Source: Taudactylus pleione (lineage: Eukaryota > Chordata > Amphibia > Anura > Myobatrachidae). From it: a stretch of DNA of 64,000 nt. The notes under the pieces were generated by a model. It searched no databases. It worked only from the letters and a program-made list of their open reading frames with translations, and had not been told where the DNA came from. The DNA lies in contig JAUIMM010002326.1 in the NCBI GenBank assembly GCA_031769625.1, positions 62,001 to 126,000 on the forward strand, given 5' to 3'. The first letter of the stretch is position 1; each line of letters begins with the position of its first letter. Made by a program: the position numbers and the translations under genes. Positions 51,359 through 60,958 of the stretch are shown one piece after another.

Positions 51359-54274
51359 TTACTTCTGCCCAGGGGGATCCCCCTCCCCCACACCCTCCAC
51401 CCTAGCCCCACCACCATCTCCATCACCAATACACACCACCACTCCCCTTCCTCCCGGATCCGGAGGTTTGGGAATTACAGACCCCTGTGGAACTTTCACA
51501 GATGGATCAATCCCAATTACCTCCATTTCGCCCTCATTTTGAGGAGGTGCATCCTCCCCTTCCTTCTCCTCCACCCGACTTCTCCTCCTTCTTATATCCC
51601 CCTGTAGTTCTGTCCCCATTTCGTCCCACTCTAAATCCTGTGGATCTTCTATGGTTTTCCCCTCCTTCCCTTGGCCCATTTCCCCCTTCTCCTCCTTCCT
51701 TCTCTTACTGGATCCTGATTCTCCTTCCCTATCCTTCTTCCTTGCCGCCCTCCTTCTTGCTACTCTAGGGGCAAACACCAACTCCCCCCTTTGCCTCATT
51801 ATCTCCCCATCTTCTTCTTCATCTGTGGTAAGCGCATCAAATCTGTTTACCAATATTAACTCCTCCCCTCCTTTCCTCTTTTTTTTATTTTTATTTTTAA
51901 CCTTTTGGAATCCATCCTCTCTATTTTCCACCTCTTTCCTTTCCTCTGCCACTCTCCACCTTGTCACATGCTCCTCTTGCACCTCCACTGAACCTCTCTC
52001 CTTTCTACCTCTTCCCTCCTCCTCCTCCCCTGAATCATCCTTCTCCCTCACATCAGCCTCCGGACACCTACTATATGGGTGTCCCTCTTGTCCACACAAA
52101 TTGCACCTCACTCTATTGCACATTCTCGATGTATGCCCCATTCCTCCACATAATGTACATTTAATCACTCCACAATCCCCACTCAAATGCCGCGTATCCC
52201 CACACCTAAAACAGGTCTTTGGCTGGCCCTGATAGAAGACCTGTATTCTGTCCCTCCCAATGTAGGTGGCAGAGGGCAAGTGGTTCATACCAAACGCAGT
52301 ACTTAACAGTCTTACCTGTATGGTATAAGCCCCACCCCACACCCCCTTGGTGTAATCAACTTTTACCAGTCCCGATAACACCTCACAGTGCCTAGAGAGC
52401 CAATACTTAATGTCATTTTCTGGTATAGATTCATTTCGAACCAGCACAGTCAATTTGACCACATCCTGCCTAGACATTAATTTTGCACTGTAGTCATCAT
52501 ATGGCTTATTTCCTTTGGCAGATGACCATTTGCTCCACAGTCTCTGCATTCCATAGTTTGATTGGAAACTTACATCAAAGTCTTTAGATCTAATAGGATG
52601 TATGCATGCAAATAAATCTACAGCTGATACACCCAGAGAAAACAACATGGTCAAAAAATGTTCTTTGCTTGGTACCTCCTCCTCCCCCTCCCACTTAAAC
52701 TGTATCACATTACGCCTCTTAACACCAGTATCATGTTCAGTTCTTGAAAAAAACTTTCGTGCCTCACTCCTCCCCCCTGCCAATGCACCAGCATAAGAAA
52801 CTTTATTTTTATTAATATTTTGTTCATTTCCCAAATCATTACCATTCACCTTCTGTCCATTGCCAGAGTCATGAATCCCAGAGACTGATGCTCCTTCATT
52901 AACACCTTTGCCACCAATCATCTTCCTTGCTTGTTCTTTATTAATCAGCTCTAATGCTGCCTTCACTCTTGCAGGAGTCTCCAGTTCCCCATACATGATA
53001 TTTAATAAGGCTCTTTCTTTTGGCTGCAACCGTTCTTTTTCCAGTGACAGCATACCCTGTGCCAAGACACCTCTCTTCCTGGACACCGCTACTTCCGTGC
53101 CCTCCTTTGATGCGTCCTCAGCTGCCCCCGTAGCCGCCCCGGGTCCTGAGGTACACACAGAATCCGCCGGCCCAATAGGGGGTACAGCCTCCTCACCCCT
53201 CTGCGCCCTACTCGTCCGTCCTTCCCCGGTCCGCACCGGGCGCCCTTGCCTACCTACCAGCGTTTCGGCAGAGGTGTCCGGACCCTGGGAGACATCCCCC
53301 AGCGAGGCGGGGACACTCTCTACCGAACGCGCAAAGTCCTCCGCCGCACCCCGGGGGTCCCCCACTCCTCCACCTACCTGCCGATTCACTGCGCCGCCCT
53401 TCGCTGTCTCTGGCTCCCGACTCCCGGCTCCAGCTGAGGTACTCTTTCCATCACTGCAGACAGAGTCCCCGATGCCTGGAAGCTCTGCCTCTCCCGATTT
53501 TGCTGCAGTGCTGCTGGAGATGAATACACCAGGGATCCCGTCACCACTACTCACCGGGATCCCAGCTCCTTGCCGCTTCACCGCGATGCCTTCCTCCGTC
53601 TCCGGCTCCAGGCTCCTGGCTCCAGCTGAACACTCCATTCTCTCACTGCCGTCAGGACCTTGGATACAGGAAATTCCTCCTCCTCCCGAGACAGGCATAC
53701 CACCGCTGGAGACAGGCACGCCAGGAATTCCACCACCGCTCACAGGGATCCCTGCCGCGTCATCATTCCTGATTGACAGGTCCTCCGCTACGTCACCGCT
53801 CTGCCTCGGAACTCCCGCCATGTCACCGGGAACTCCACTAACCCTTTCAGGTAACTTTTCAGTTTCTTCCATTATTTTAATGGCAGTCAGTAATGGATTC
53901 TCCGATGGCTGAGTCGGGGTTAACCCCTCCAGTGCTGGATTAGCTGGAAAGCCGCTGGGATCCTCCGGACACTGGCTCACCTGTCTCAGCAGCCTGATTC
54001 TTTCTTTCACCCGGTCAAGGGTATCCTGCAGCTCCACCAGTTCTCCTCTCAGCCTGGGTTTCTCCCACGTATGCGCTTTATTCCTCTTTTTTTTTATATA
54101 AGAGATTTTTGTATTTAACCTCTTCGCCTCTGCCACGGCTTCTTCCAAGCACAGCTGTGCTACATAGTCTTCTTCATCGGAGCCCAGGGAAGCCTCCCCG
54201 TCCTCCTCAACAGCCAAACACATCGGGTCCTCGGTCCCCCCCCTCTTCACTATCCGGTGGAGCACCGGCACCAC
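51359..54274 (-). CDS. LINE ORF1: CCHC zinc-knuckle nucleic-acid-binding protein
   Basis: This open frame is 971 codons long and ends in TAA. Its first codon at 54274 is GTG, and the first ATG in frame is at 54223, so the natural N-terminus probably lies upstream in another frame (see the 110-codon fragment). Numbered from 54274: an acidic and lysine-rich, probably coiled-coil segment at about 20-100; a Gly/Pro/Ser-rich region with collagen-like GIP/GVP repeats at about 145-300; a globular domain at about 520-685 resembling the region before the knuckles of ZCCHC3-like proteins predicted in frogs; three CX2CX4HX4C knuckles at 688-701, 706-719 and 724-737; and a charged tail with basic clusters such as KNKNKKKRKG that could act as nuclear localisation signals. 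ORF1 proteins of this group coat the element RNA. The family match is from memory of the architecture. Confidence 0.88.
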   Translation of the reverse strand: MVPVLHRIVKRGGTEDPMCLAVEEDGEASLGSDEEDYVAQLCLEEAVAEAKRLNTKISYIKKKRNKAHTWEKPRLRGELVELQDTLDRVKERIRLLRQVSQCPEDPSGFPANPALEGLTPTQPSENPLLTAIKIMEETEKLPERVSGVPGDMAGVPRQSGDVAEDLSIRNDDAAGIPVSGGGIPGVPVSSGGMPVSGGGGISCIQGPDGSERMECSAGARSLEPETEEGIAVKRQGAGIPVSSGDGIPGVFISSSTAAKSGEAELPGIGDSVCSDGKSTSAGAGSREPETAKGGAVNRQVGGGVGDPRGAAEDFARSVESVPASLGDVSQGPDTSAETLVGRQGRPVRTGEGRTSRAQRGEEAVPPIGPADSVCTSGPGAATGAAEDASKEGTEVAVSRKRGVLAQGMLSLEKERLQPKERALLNIMYGELETPARVKAALELINKEQARKMIGGKGVNEGASVSGIHDSGNGQKVNGNDLGNEQNINKNKVSYAGALAGGRSEARKFFSRTEHDTGVKRRNVIQFKWEGEEEVPSKEHFLTMLFSLGVSAVDLFACIHPIRSKDFDVSFQSNYGMQRLWSKWSSAKGNKPYDDYSAKLMSRQDVVKLTVLVRNESIPENDIKYWLSRHCEVLSGLVKVDYTKGVWGGAYTIQVRLLSTAFGMNHLPSATYIGRDRIQVFYQGQPKTCFRCGDTRHLSGDCGVIKCTLCGGMGHTSRMCNRVRCNLCGQEGHPYSRCPEADVREKDDSGEEEEGRGRKERGSVEVQEEHVTRWRVAEERKEVENREDGFQKVKNKNKKKRKGGEELILVNRFDALTTDEEEDGEIMRQRGELVFAPRVARRRAARKKDREGESGSSKRRKEEKGEMGQGKEGKTIEDPQDLEWDEMGTELQGDIRRRRSRVEEKEGEDAPPQNEGEMEVIGIDPSVKVPQGSVIPKPPDPGGRGVVVCIGDGDGGGARVEGVGEGDPPGQK
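53380..53850 (-). repeat. ORF1 internal Gly/Pro-rich degenerate repeat region
   Basis: This part of ORF1 (about residues 145-300) repeats short GIP/GVP-VSGGG motifs. It also contains two related longer segments, EPETEEGIAVKRQ and EPETAKGGAVNRQ, about 61 residues apart. It looks like an expanded, low-complexity linker between the N-terminal charged segment and the globular domain. Confidence 0.6.
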
Positions 54275-54539
54275 TCGCCTCCGCTCTACCCACGGTTACA
54301 TCACCGCGGGGAGCCTCCACGGACAGTTCGGGGGGTCCCGCTCGCGGCCGCTGTTGCTCCACAGCAGCCGCGCTCCCGACAACATGCTTCTCCGGCTCCC
54401 GCACCCCCGGCTGGCTGAAAGCTTCAGCCCGATTCCTCACCGGAGTACTCAGGTGCGGCTCCTCTTTTTTCCTCACCCGCTGGGCTTGAGACCCCTTCCG
54501 TAGGGGACTCTTCCCTTTCCATGCCCCAGGAGGGCGCAT
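54207..54539 (-). pseudogene. ORF1 N-terminal fragment, displaced by a frameshift
   Basis: This 110-codon frame begins with a real ATG at 54539 (MRPPGAWKGK) and is rich in Pro, Arg and Glu. It overlaps the start of the main ORF1 frame and is offset from it by one base. The two frames meet in a run of eight G (minus strand) at 54236-54243. Seven G would make them one continuous frame of about 1,059 codons. The fragment then runs out of frame for about 10 codons to a stop at 54207. It is therefore best read as the original ORF1 start, broken in this copy or by a sequencing error in the homopolymer. A separate small upstream ORF is less likely. Confidence 0.7.
54236..54243 (-). other. G8 homopolymer, apparent ORF1 frameshift site
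   Basis: A run of eight C on the plus strand (G8 on the coding strand) sits exactly where the upstream ATG-started frame and the main ORF1 frame can be joined by removing one base. Upstream codons read SEEGG and downstream codons read TEDPM. Confidence 0.7.
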
Positions 54540-54634
54540 CCTTCCTGGGGGAAGCCCGCAGAACAGCTGGCTGGAAACGTCACACTGTGCTGGAAGTCAG
54601 GAGCTCCTCCTCCACACGTCCTGCCGCCAGGGAT
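54540..54634 (-). promoter_or_regulatory. LINE 5' UTR / probable internal promoter region
   Basis: About 95 bp lie between the satellite junction and the first ORF1 ATG. The sequence is GC-rich compared with the satellite and holds no obvious TATA box or known factor site. LINEs of this type carry their promoter at the 5' end, so the role is inferred from position. It may be slightly 5'-truncated. Confidence 0.5.
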
Positions 54635-56540
54635 TCAGCACATCCAGTGAAATTTTGAGCTGTCTGTGTTTGCTACAAGAGGAGATAACACAAAGTATGC
54701 GCTTTTGTTATTTCCATTGCTTTCAATGCATTTTGGCCTAAAACGTGCATTTGCAGTTTTCTCTTAAACACAACATGAGAGAAAAACCATTTCACATCAC
54801 ATTTGTGGGACTTGGTCTTCAACAGATCTGGTGAAATTTTGAGCTGTCTGTGTTTGCTACAAGAGGAGATAACACAAAGTATGCGCTTTTGTTATTTCCA
54901 TTGCTTTCAATGCATTTTGGCCTAAAACGTGCATTTGCAGTTTTCTCTTAAACACAACATGAGAGAAAAACCATTTCACATCACATTTGTGGGTCTTGGT
55001 CTTCAACACATCAAGTGAAATTTTGAGCTGTCTGTGTTTGCTACAAGAGGAGATAACACAAAGTATGCGCTTTTGTTGTTTCCATTGCTTTCAATGCATT
55101 TTGGCCTAAAACGTGCATTTGCAGTTTTCTCTTAAACACAACATGAGAGAAAAACCATTTCACATCACATTTGTGGGTCTTGGTCTTCAACACATCCAGT
55201 AAAATTTTGAGCTGTCTGTGTTTGCTACAAGAGGAGATAACACAAAGTATGCGCTTTTGTTGTTTCCATTGTTTTCAATGCATTTTGGCCTACAACGTTC
55301 ATTTGCTGTTTTCTCTTAAACGCAACATGGGAGTAAAACCATTTCACATCACATTTGTGGGACTTGGTCTTCAACAGATCTGGTGAAATTTTGAGCTGTC
55401 TGTGTTTGCTACAAGAGGAGATAACACAAAGTATGCGCTTTTGTTATTTCCATTGCTTTCAATGCATTTTGGCCTAAAACGTGCATTTGCAGTTTTCTCT
55501 TAAACACAACATGAGAGAAAAACCATTTCACATCACATTTGTGGGTCTTGGTCTTCAACACATCCAGTGAAATTTTGAGCTGTCTGTGTTTGCTACAAGA
55601 GGAGATAACACAAAGTATGCGCTTTTGTTGTTTCCATTGTTTTCAATGCATTTTGGCCTAAAATGTGCATTTGCTGTTTTCTCTTAAACGCAATATGGGA
55701 GAAAAACCATTTCACATCACATTTGTGGGTCTTGGTCTTCAACAGATCTGGTGAAATTTTGAGCTGTCTGTGTTTGCTACAAGAGGAGATAACACAAAGT
55801 ATGCGCTTTTGTTATTTCCATTGCTTTCAATGCATTTTGGCCTAAAACGTGCATTTGCAGTTTTCTCTTAAACACAACATGAGAGAAAAACCATTTCACA
55901 TCACATTTGTGGGTCTTGGTCTTCAACACATCCAGTGAAATTTTGAGCTGTCTGTGTTTGCTACAAGAGGAGATAACACAAAGTATGCGCTTTTGTTGTT
56001 TCCATTGTTTTCAATGCATTTTGGCCTAAAACGTTCATTTGCTGGTTTCTCTTAAACGCAACATGGGAGTAAAACCATTTCACATCACATTTGTGGGTCT
56101 TGGTCTTCAACAGATCTGGTGAAATTTTGAGCTGTCTGTGTTTGCTACAAGAGGAGATAACACAAAGTATGCGCTTTTGTTATTTCCATTGCTTTCAATG
56201 CATTTTGGCCTAAAACGTCCATTTGCAGTTTTCTCTTAAACACAACATGAGAGAAAAACCATTTCACATCACATTTGTGGGTCTTGGTCTTCAACACATC
56301 CAGTGAAATTTTGAGCTGTCTGTGTTTGCTACAAGAGGAGATAACACAAAGTATGCGCTTTTGTTGTTTCCATTGTTTTCAATGCATATTGGCCTAAAAC
56401 GTTCATTTGCTGTTTTCTCTTAAACGCAACATGGGAGTAAAACCATTTCACATCACATTTGTGGGTCTTGGTCTTCAACAGATCTGGTGAAATTTTGAGC
56501 TGTCTGTGTTTGCTACAAGAGGAGATAACACAAAGTATGC
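54635..56540. repeat. Satellite block right of the LINE, paralogous to 56.48-57.5 kb
   Basis: The block matches sequence 1,840 bp (10 monomers) downstream: CATCAAGTG at 55011 and 56851, and CATCCAGTAAAATT at about 55195 and 57035. The same alignment places the first satellite base after the LINE opposite about 56475. It also contains sequence (55.85-56.47 kb) matching the left flank of the LINE. Confidence 0.75.
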
Positions 56541-58012
56541 GCTTTTGTTATTTCCATTGCTTTCAATGCATTTTGGCCTAAAACGTGCATTTGCAGTTTT
56601 CTCTTAAACACAACATGAGAGAAAAACCATTTCACATCACATTTGTGGGACTTGGTCTTCAACAGATCTGGTGAAATTTTGAGCTGTCTGTGTTTGCTAC
56701 AAGAGGAGATAACACAAAGTATGCGCTTTTGTTATTTCCATTGCTTTCAATGCATTTTGGCCTAAAACGTGCATTTGCAGTTTTCTCTTAAACACAACAT
56801 GAGAGAAAAACCATTTCACATCACATTTGTGGGTCTTGGTCTTCAACACATCAAGTGAAATTTTGAGCTGTCTGTGTTTGCTACAAGAGGAGATAACACA
56901 AAGTATGCGCTTTTGTTGTTTCCATTGCTTTCAATGCATTTTGGCCTAAAACGTGCATTTGCAGTTTTCTCTTAAACACAACATGAGAGAAAAACCATTT
57001 CACATCACATTTGTGGGTCTTGGTCTTCAACACATCCAGTAAAATTTTGAGCTGTCTGTGTTTGCTACAAGAGGAGATAACACAAAGTATGCGCTTTTGT
57101 TGTTTCCATTGTTTTCAATGCATTTTGGCCTAAAACGTTCATTTGCTGTTTTCTCTTAAACGCAACATGGGAGTAAAACCATTTCACATCACATTTGTGG
57201 GACTTGGTCTTCAACAGATCTGGTGAAATTTTGAGCTGTCTGTGTTTGCTACAAGAGGAGATAACACAAAGTATGCGCTTTTGTTGTTTCCATTGTTTTC
57301 AAAGCATTTTGGCCTAAAACGTTCATTTGCTGTTTTCTCATAAATGCAACATGGGAGTAAAACCATTTCACATCACATTTGTGGGTCTTGGTCTTCAACA
57401 GATCTGGTGAAATTTTGAGCTGTCTGTGTTTGCTACAAGAGGAGATAACACAAAGTATGCGCTTTTGTTATTTCCATTGCTTTCAATGCATTTTGGCCTA
57501 AAACGTGCATTTGCAGTTTTCTCTTAAACACAACATGAGAGAAAAACCATTTCACATCACATTTGTGGGTCTTGGTCTTCAACACATCCAGTGAAATTTT
57601 GAGCTGTCTGTGTTTGCTACAAGAGGAGATAACACAAAGTATGCGCTTTTGTTGTTTCCATTGTTTTCAATGCATTTTGGCCTAAAATGTGCATTTGCTG
57701 TTTTCTCTTAAACGCAATATGGGAGAAAAACCATTTCACATCACATTTGTGGGTCTTGGTCTTCAACAGATCTGGTGAAATTTTGAGCTGTCTGTGTTTG
57801 CTACAAGAGGAGATAACACAAAGTATGCGCTTTTGTTATTTCCATTTGCTTTCAATGCATTTTGGCCTAAAACGTGCATTTGCAGTTTTCTCTTAAACAC
57901 AACATGAGAGAAAAACCATTTCACATCACATTTGTGGGTCTTGGTCTTCAACACATCCAGTGAAATTTTGAGCTGTCTGTGTTTGCTACAAGAGGAGATA
58001 ACACAAAGTATG
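56540..58012. repeat. 1,473-bp higher-order repeat (8-mer), copy 1
   Basis: This is the first of three consecutive copies. Markers recurring at 1,473 bp are CATCAAGTG (56851, 58324, 59797), TTTCCATTTGCTTTC with an extra T (about 57840, 59313, 60786), and the unit starts at 57687, 59160 and 60633. The length is 8 x 184 plus 1, the extra base being the inserted T. This copy carries the variant TCTCATAAATGCAAC at about 57336. Confidence 0.87.
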
Positions 58013-59485
58013 CGCTTTTGTTATTTCCATTGCTTTCAATGCATTTTGGCCTAAAACGTGCATTTGCAGTTTTCTCTTAAACACAACATGAGAGAAAAAC
58101 CATTTCACATCACATTTGTGGGACTTGGTCTTCAACAGATCTGGTGAAATTTTGAGCTGTCTGTGTTTGCTACAAGAGGAGATAACACAAAGTATGCGCT
58201 TTTGTTATTTCCATTGCTTTCAATGCATTTTGGCCTAAAACGTGCATTTGCAGTTTTCTCTTAAACACAACATGAGAGAAAAACCATTTCACATCACATT
58301 TGTGGGTCTTGGTCTTCAACACATCAAGTGAAATTTTGAGCTGTCTGTGTTTGCTACAAGAGGAGATAACACAAAGTATGCGCTTTTGTTGTTTCCATTG
58401 CTTTCAATGCATTTTGGCCTAAAACGTGCATTTGCAGTTTTCTCTTAAACACAACATGAGAGAAAAACCATTTCACATCACATTTGTGGGTCTTGGTCTT
58501 CAACACATCCAGTAAAATTTTGAGCTGTCTGTGTTTGCTACAAGAGGAGATAACACAAAGTATGCGCTTTTGTTGTTTCCATTGTTTTCAATGCATTTTG
58601 GCCTAAAACGTTCATTTGCTGTTTTCTCTTAAACGCAACATGGGAGTAAAACCATTTCACATCACATTTGTGGGACTTGGTCTTCAACAGATCTGGTGAA
58701 ATTTTGAGCTGTCTGTGTTTGCTACAAGAGGAGATAACACAAAGTATGCGCTTTTGTTGTTTCCATTGTTTTCAAAGCATTTTGGCCTAAAACGTTCATT
58801 TGCTGTTTTCTCATAAATGCAACATGGGAGTAAAACCATTTCACATCACATTTGTGGGTCTTGGTCTTCAACAGATCTGGTGAAATTTTGAGCTGTCTGT
58901 GTTTGCTACAAGAGGAGATAACACAAAGTATGCGCTTTTGTTATTTCCATTGCTTTCAATGCATTTTGGCCTAAAACGTGCATTTGCAGTTTTCTCTTAA
59001 ACACAACATGAGAGAAAAACCATTTCACATCACATTTGTGGGTCTTGGTCTTCAACACATCCAGTGAAATTTTGAGCTGTCTGTGTTTGCTACAAGAGGA
59101 GATAACACAAAGTATGCGCTTTTGTTGTTTCCATTGTTTTCAATGCATTTTGGCCTAAAATGTGCATTTGCTGTTTTCTCTTAAACGCAATATGGGAGAA
59201 AAACCATTTCACATCACATTTGTGGGTCTTGGTCTTCAACAGATCTGGTGAAATTTTGAGCTGTCTGTGTTTGCTACAAGAGGAGATAACACAAAGTATG
59301 CGCTTTTGTTATTTCCATTTGCTTTCAATGCATTTTGGCCTAAAACGTGCATTTGCAGTTTTCTCTTAAACACAACATGAGAGAAAAACCATTTCACATC
59401 ACATTTGTGGGTCTTGGTCTTCAACACATCCAGTGAAATTTTGAGCTGTCTGTGTTTGCTACAAGAGGAGATAACACAAAGTATG
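58013..59485. repeat. 1,473-bp higher-order repeat (8-mer), copy 2
   Basis: By eye this is identical, or nearly so, to copy 1, including the TCTCATAAATGCAAC variant at about 58809 and the extra-T unit at about 59313. It is the freshest-looking duplication in the window. Confidence 0.87.
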
Positions 59486-60958
59486 CGCTTTTGTTATTTC
59501 CATTGCTTTCAATGCATTTTGGCCTAAAACGTGCATTTGCAGTTTTCTCTTAAACACAACATGAGAGAAAAACCATTTCACATCACATTTGTGGGACTTG
59601 GTCTTCAACAGATCTGGTGAAATTTTGAGCTGTCTGTGTTTGCTACAAGAGGAGATAACACAAAGTATGCGCTTTTGTTATTTCCATTGCTTTCAATGCA
59701 TTTTGGCCTAAAACGTGCATTTGCAGTTTTCTCTTAAACACAACATGAGAGAAAAACCATTTCACATCACATTTGTGGGTCTTGGTCTTCAACACATCAA
59801 GTGAAATTTTGAGCTGTCTGTGTTTGCTACAAGAGGAGATAACACAAAGTATGCGCTTTTGTTGTTTCCATTGCTTTCAATGCATTTTGGCCTAAAACGT
59901 GCATTTGCAGTTTTCTCTTAAACACAACATGAGAGAAAAACCATTTCACATCACATTTGTGGGTCTTGGTCTTCAACACATCCAGTAAAATTTTGAGCTG
60001 TCTGTGTTTGCTACAAGAGGAGATAACACAAAGTATGCGCTTTTGTTGTTTCCATTGTTTTCAATGCATTTTGGCCTAAAACGTTCATTTGCTGTTTTCT
60101 CTTAAACGCAACATGGGAGTAAAACCATTTCACATCACATTTGTGGGACTTGGTCTTCAACAGATCTGGTGAAATTTTGAGCTGTCTGTGTTTGCTACAA
60201 GAGGAGATAACACAAAGTATGCGCTTTTGTTGTTTCCATTGTTTTCAAAGCATTTTGGCCTAAAACGTTCATTTGCTGTTTTCTCTTAAACGCAACATGG
60301 GAGTAAAACCATTTCACATCACATTTGTGGGTCTTGGTCTTCAACAGATCTGGTGAAATTTTGAGCTGTCTGTGTTTGCTACAAGAGGAGATAACACAAA
60401 GTATGCGCTTTTGTTATTTCCATTGCTTTCAATGCATTTTGGCCTAAAACGTGCATTTGCAGTTTTCTCTTAAACACAACATGAGAGAAAAACCATTTCA
60501 CATCACATTTGTGGGTCTTGGTCTTCAACACATCCAGTGAAATTTTGAGCTGTCTGTGTTTGCTACAAGAGGAGATAACACAAAGTATGCGCTTTTGTTG
60601 TTTCCATTGTTTTCAATGCATTTTGGCCTAAAATGTGCATTTGCTGTTTTCTCTTAAACGCAATATGGGAGAAAAACCATTTCACATCACATTTGTGGGT
60701 CTTGGTCTTCAACAGATCTGGTGAAATTTTGAGCTGTCTGTGTTTGCTACAAGAGGAGATAACACAAAGTATGCGCTTTTGTTATTTCCATTTGCTTTCA
60801 ATGCATTTTGGCCTAAAACGTGCATTTGCAGTTTTCTCTTAAACACAACATGAGAGAAAAACCATTTCACATCACATTTGTGGGTCTTGGTCTTCAACAC
60901 ATCCAGTGAAATTTTGAGCTGTCTGTGTTTGCTACAAGAGGAGATAACACAAAGTATG
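59486..60958. repeat. 1,473-bp higher-order repeat (8-mer), copy 3
   Basis: This is the third copy. It keeps CATCAAGTG and the extra-T unit but has the ordinary TCTCTTAAACGCAAC at about 60282 where copies 1 and 2 have TCTCATAAATGCAAC. It is therefore either the older form or partly converted. Correspondence stops at about 60958, where TTGTTGTTTCC replaces TTGTTATTTCC. Confidence 0.85.

Larger units (their letters stand above)
47542..54634 (-). mobile_element. Tx1/L1-like non-LTR retrotransposon (LINE), nearly full length
   Basis: This is a 7.1-kb element in antisense orientation inside the satellite. Reading on the minus strand it has a short 5' UTR, ORF1 with three CCHC knuckles, a 42-nt spacer, ORF2 with an AP-endonuclease-like domain followed by reverse transcriptase, a 0.4-kb 3' UTR and an AATAAA at its end. 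Terminal repeats, integrase and protease are absent, so it is not an LTR element. Domain order and the absence of an RNase H region between RT and the C-terminal Cys/His motif fit the L1/Tx1 group. Tx1 clade is inferred from overall resemblance to frog elements. The satellite is in register on both sides, with no long target-site duplication and no poly(A) tail. Base composition (GC-rich ORF1) is unlike the AT-rich satellite. Confidence 0.93.

Noticed and set aside
52908..53912. 334-codon plus-strand open frame
   Set aside because: It is antisense to the GC-rich Gly/Pro region of ORF1; its Pro/Ser/Ala composition is what the reverse complement of that region gives. The other plus-strand frames across 47.6-54.5 kb are explained the same way.
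47542..54634. Endogenous retrovirus or LTR retrotransposon
   Set aside because: There are no LTRs, primer-binding site, protease or integrase. Endonuclease upstream of RT is the LINE arrangement.
54634..54648. Target-site duplication TTCAGCACATCC at the right junction
   Set aside because: This is simply the monomer sequence TTCAACACATCC with one change. The left flank does not contain it next to the LINE, so it is not a duplication.
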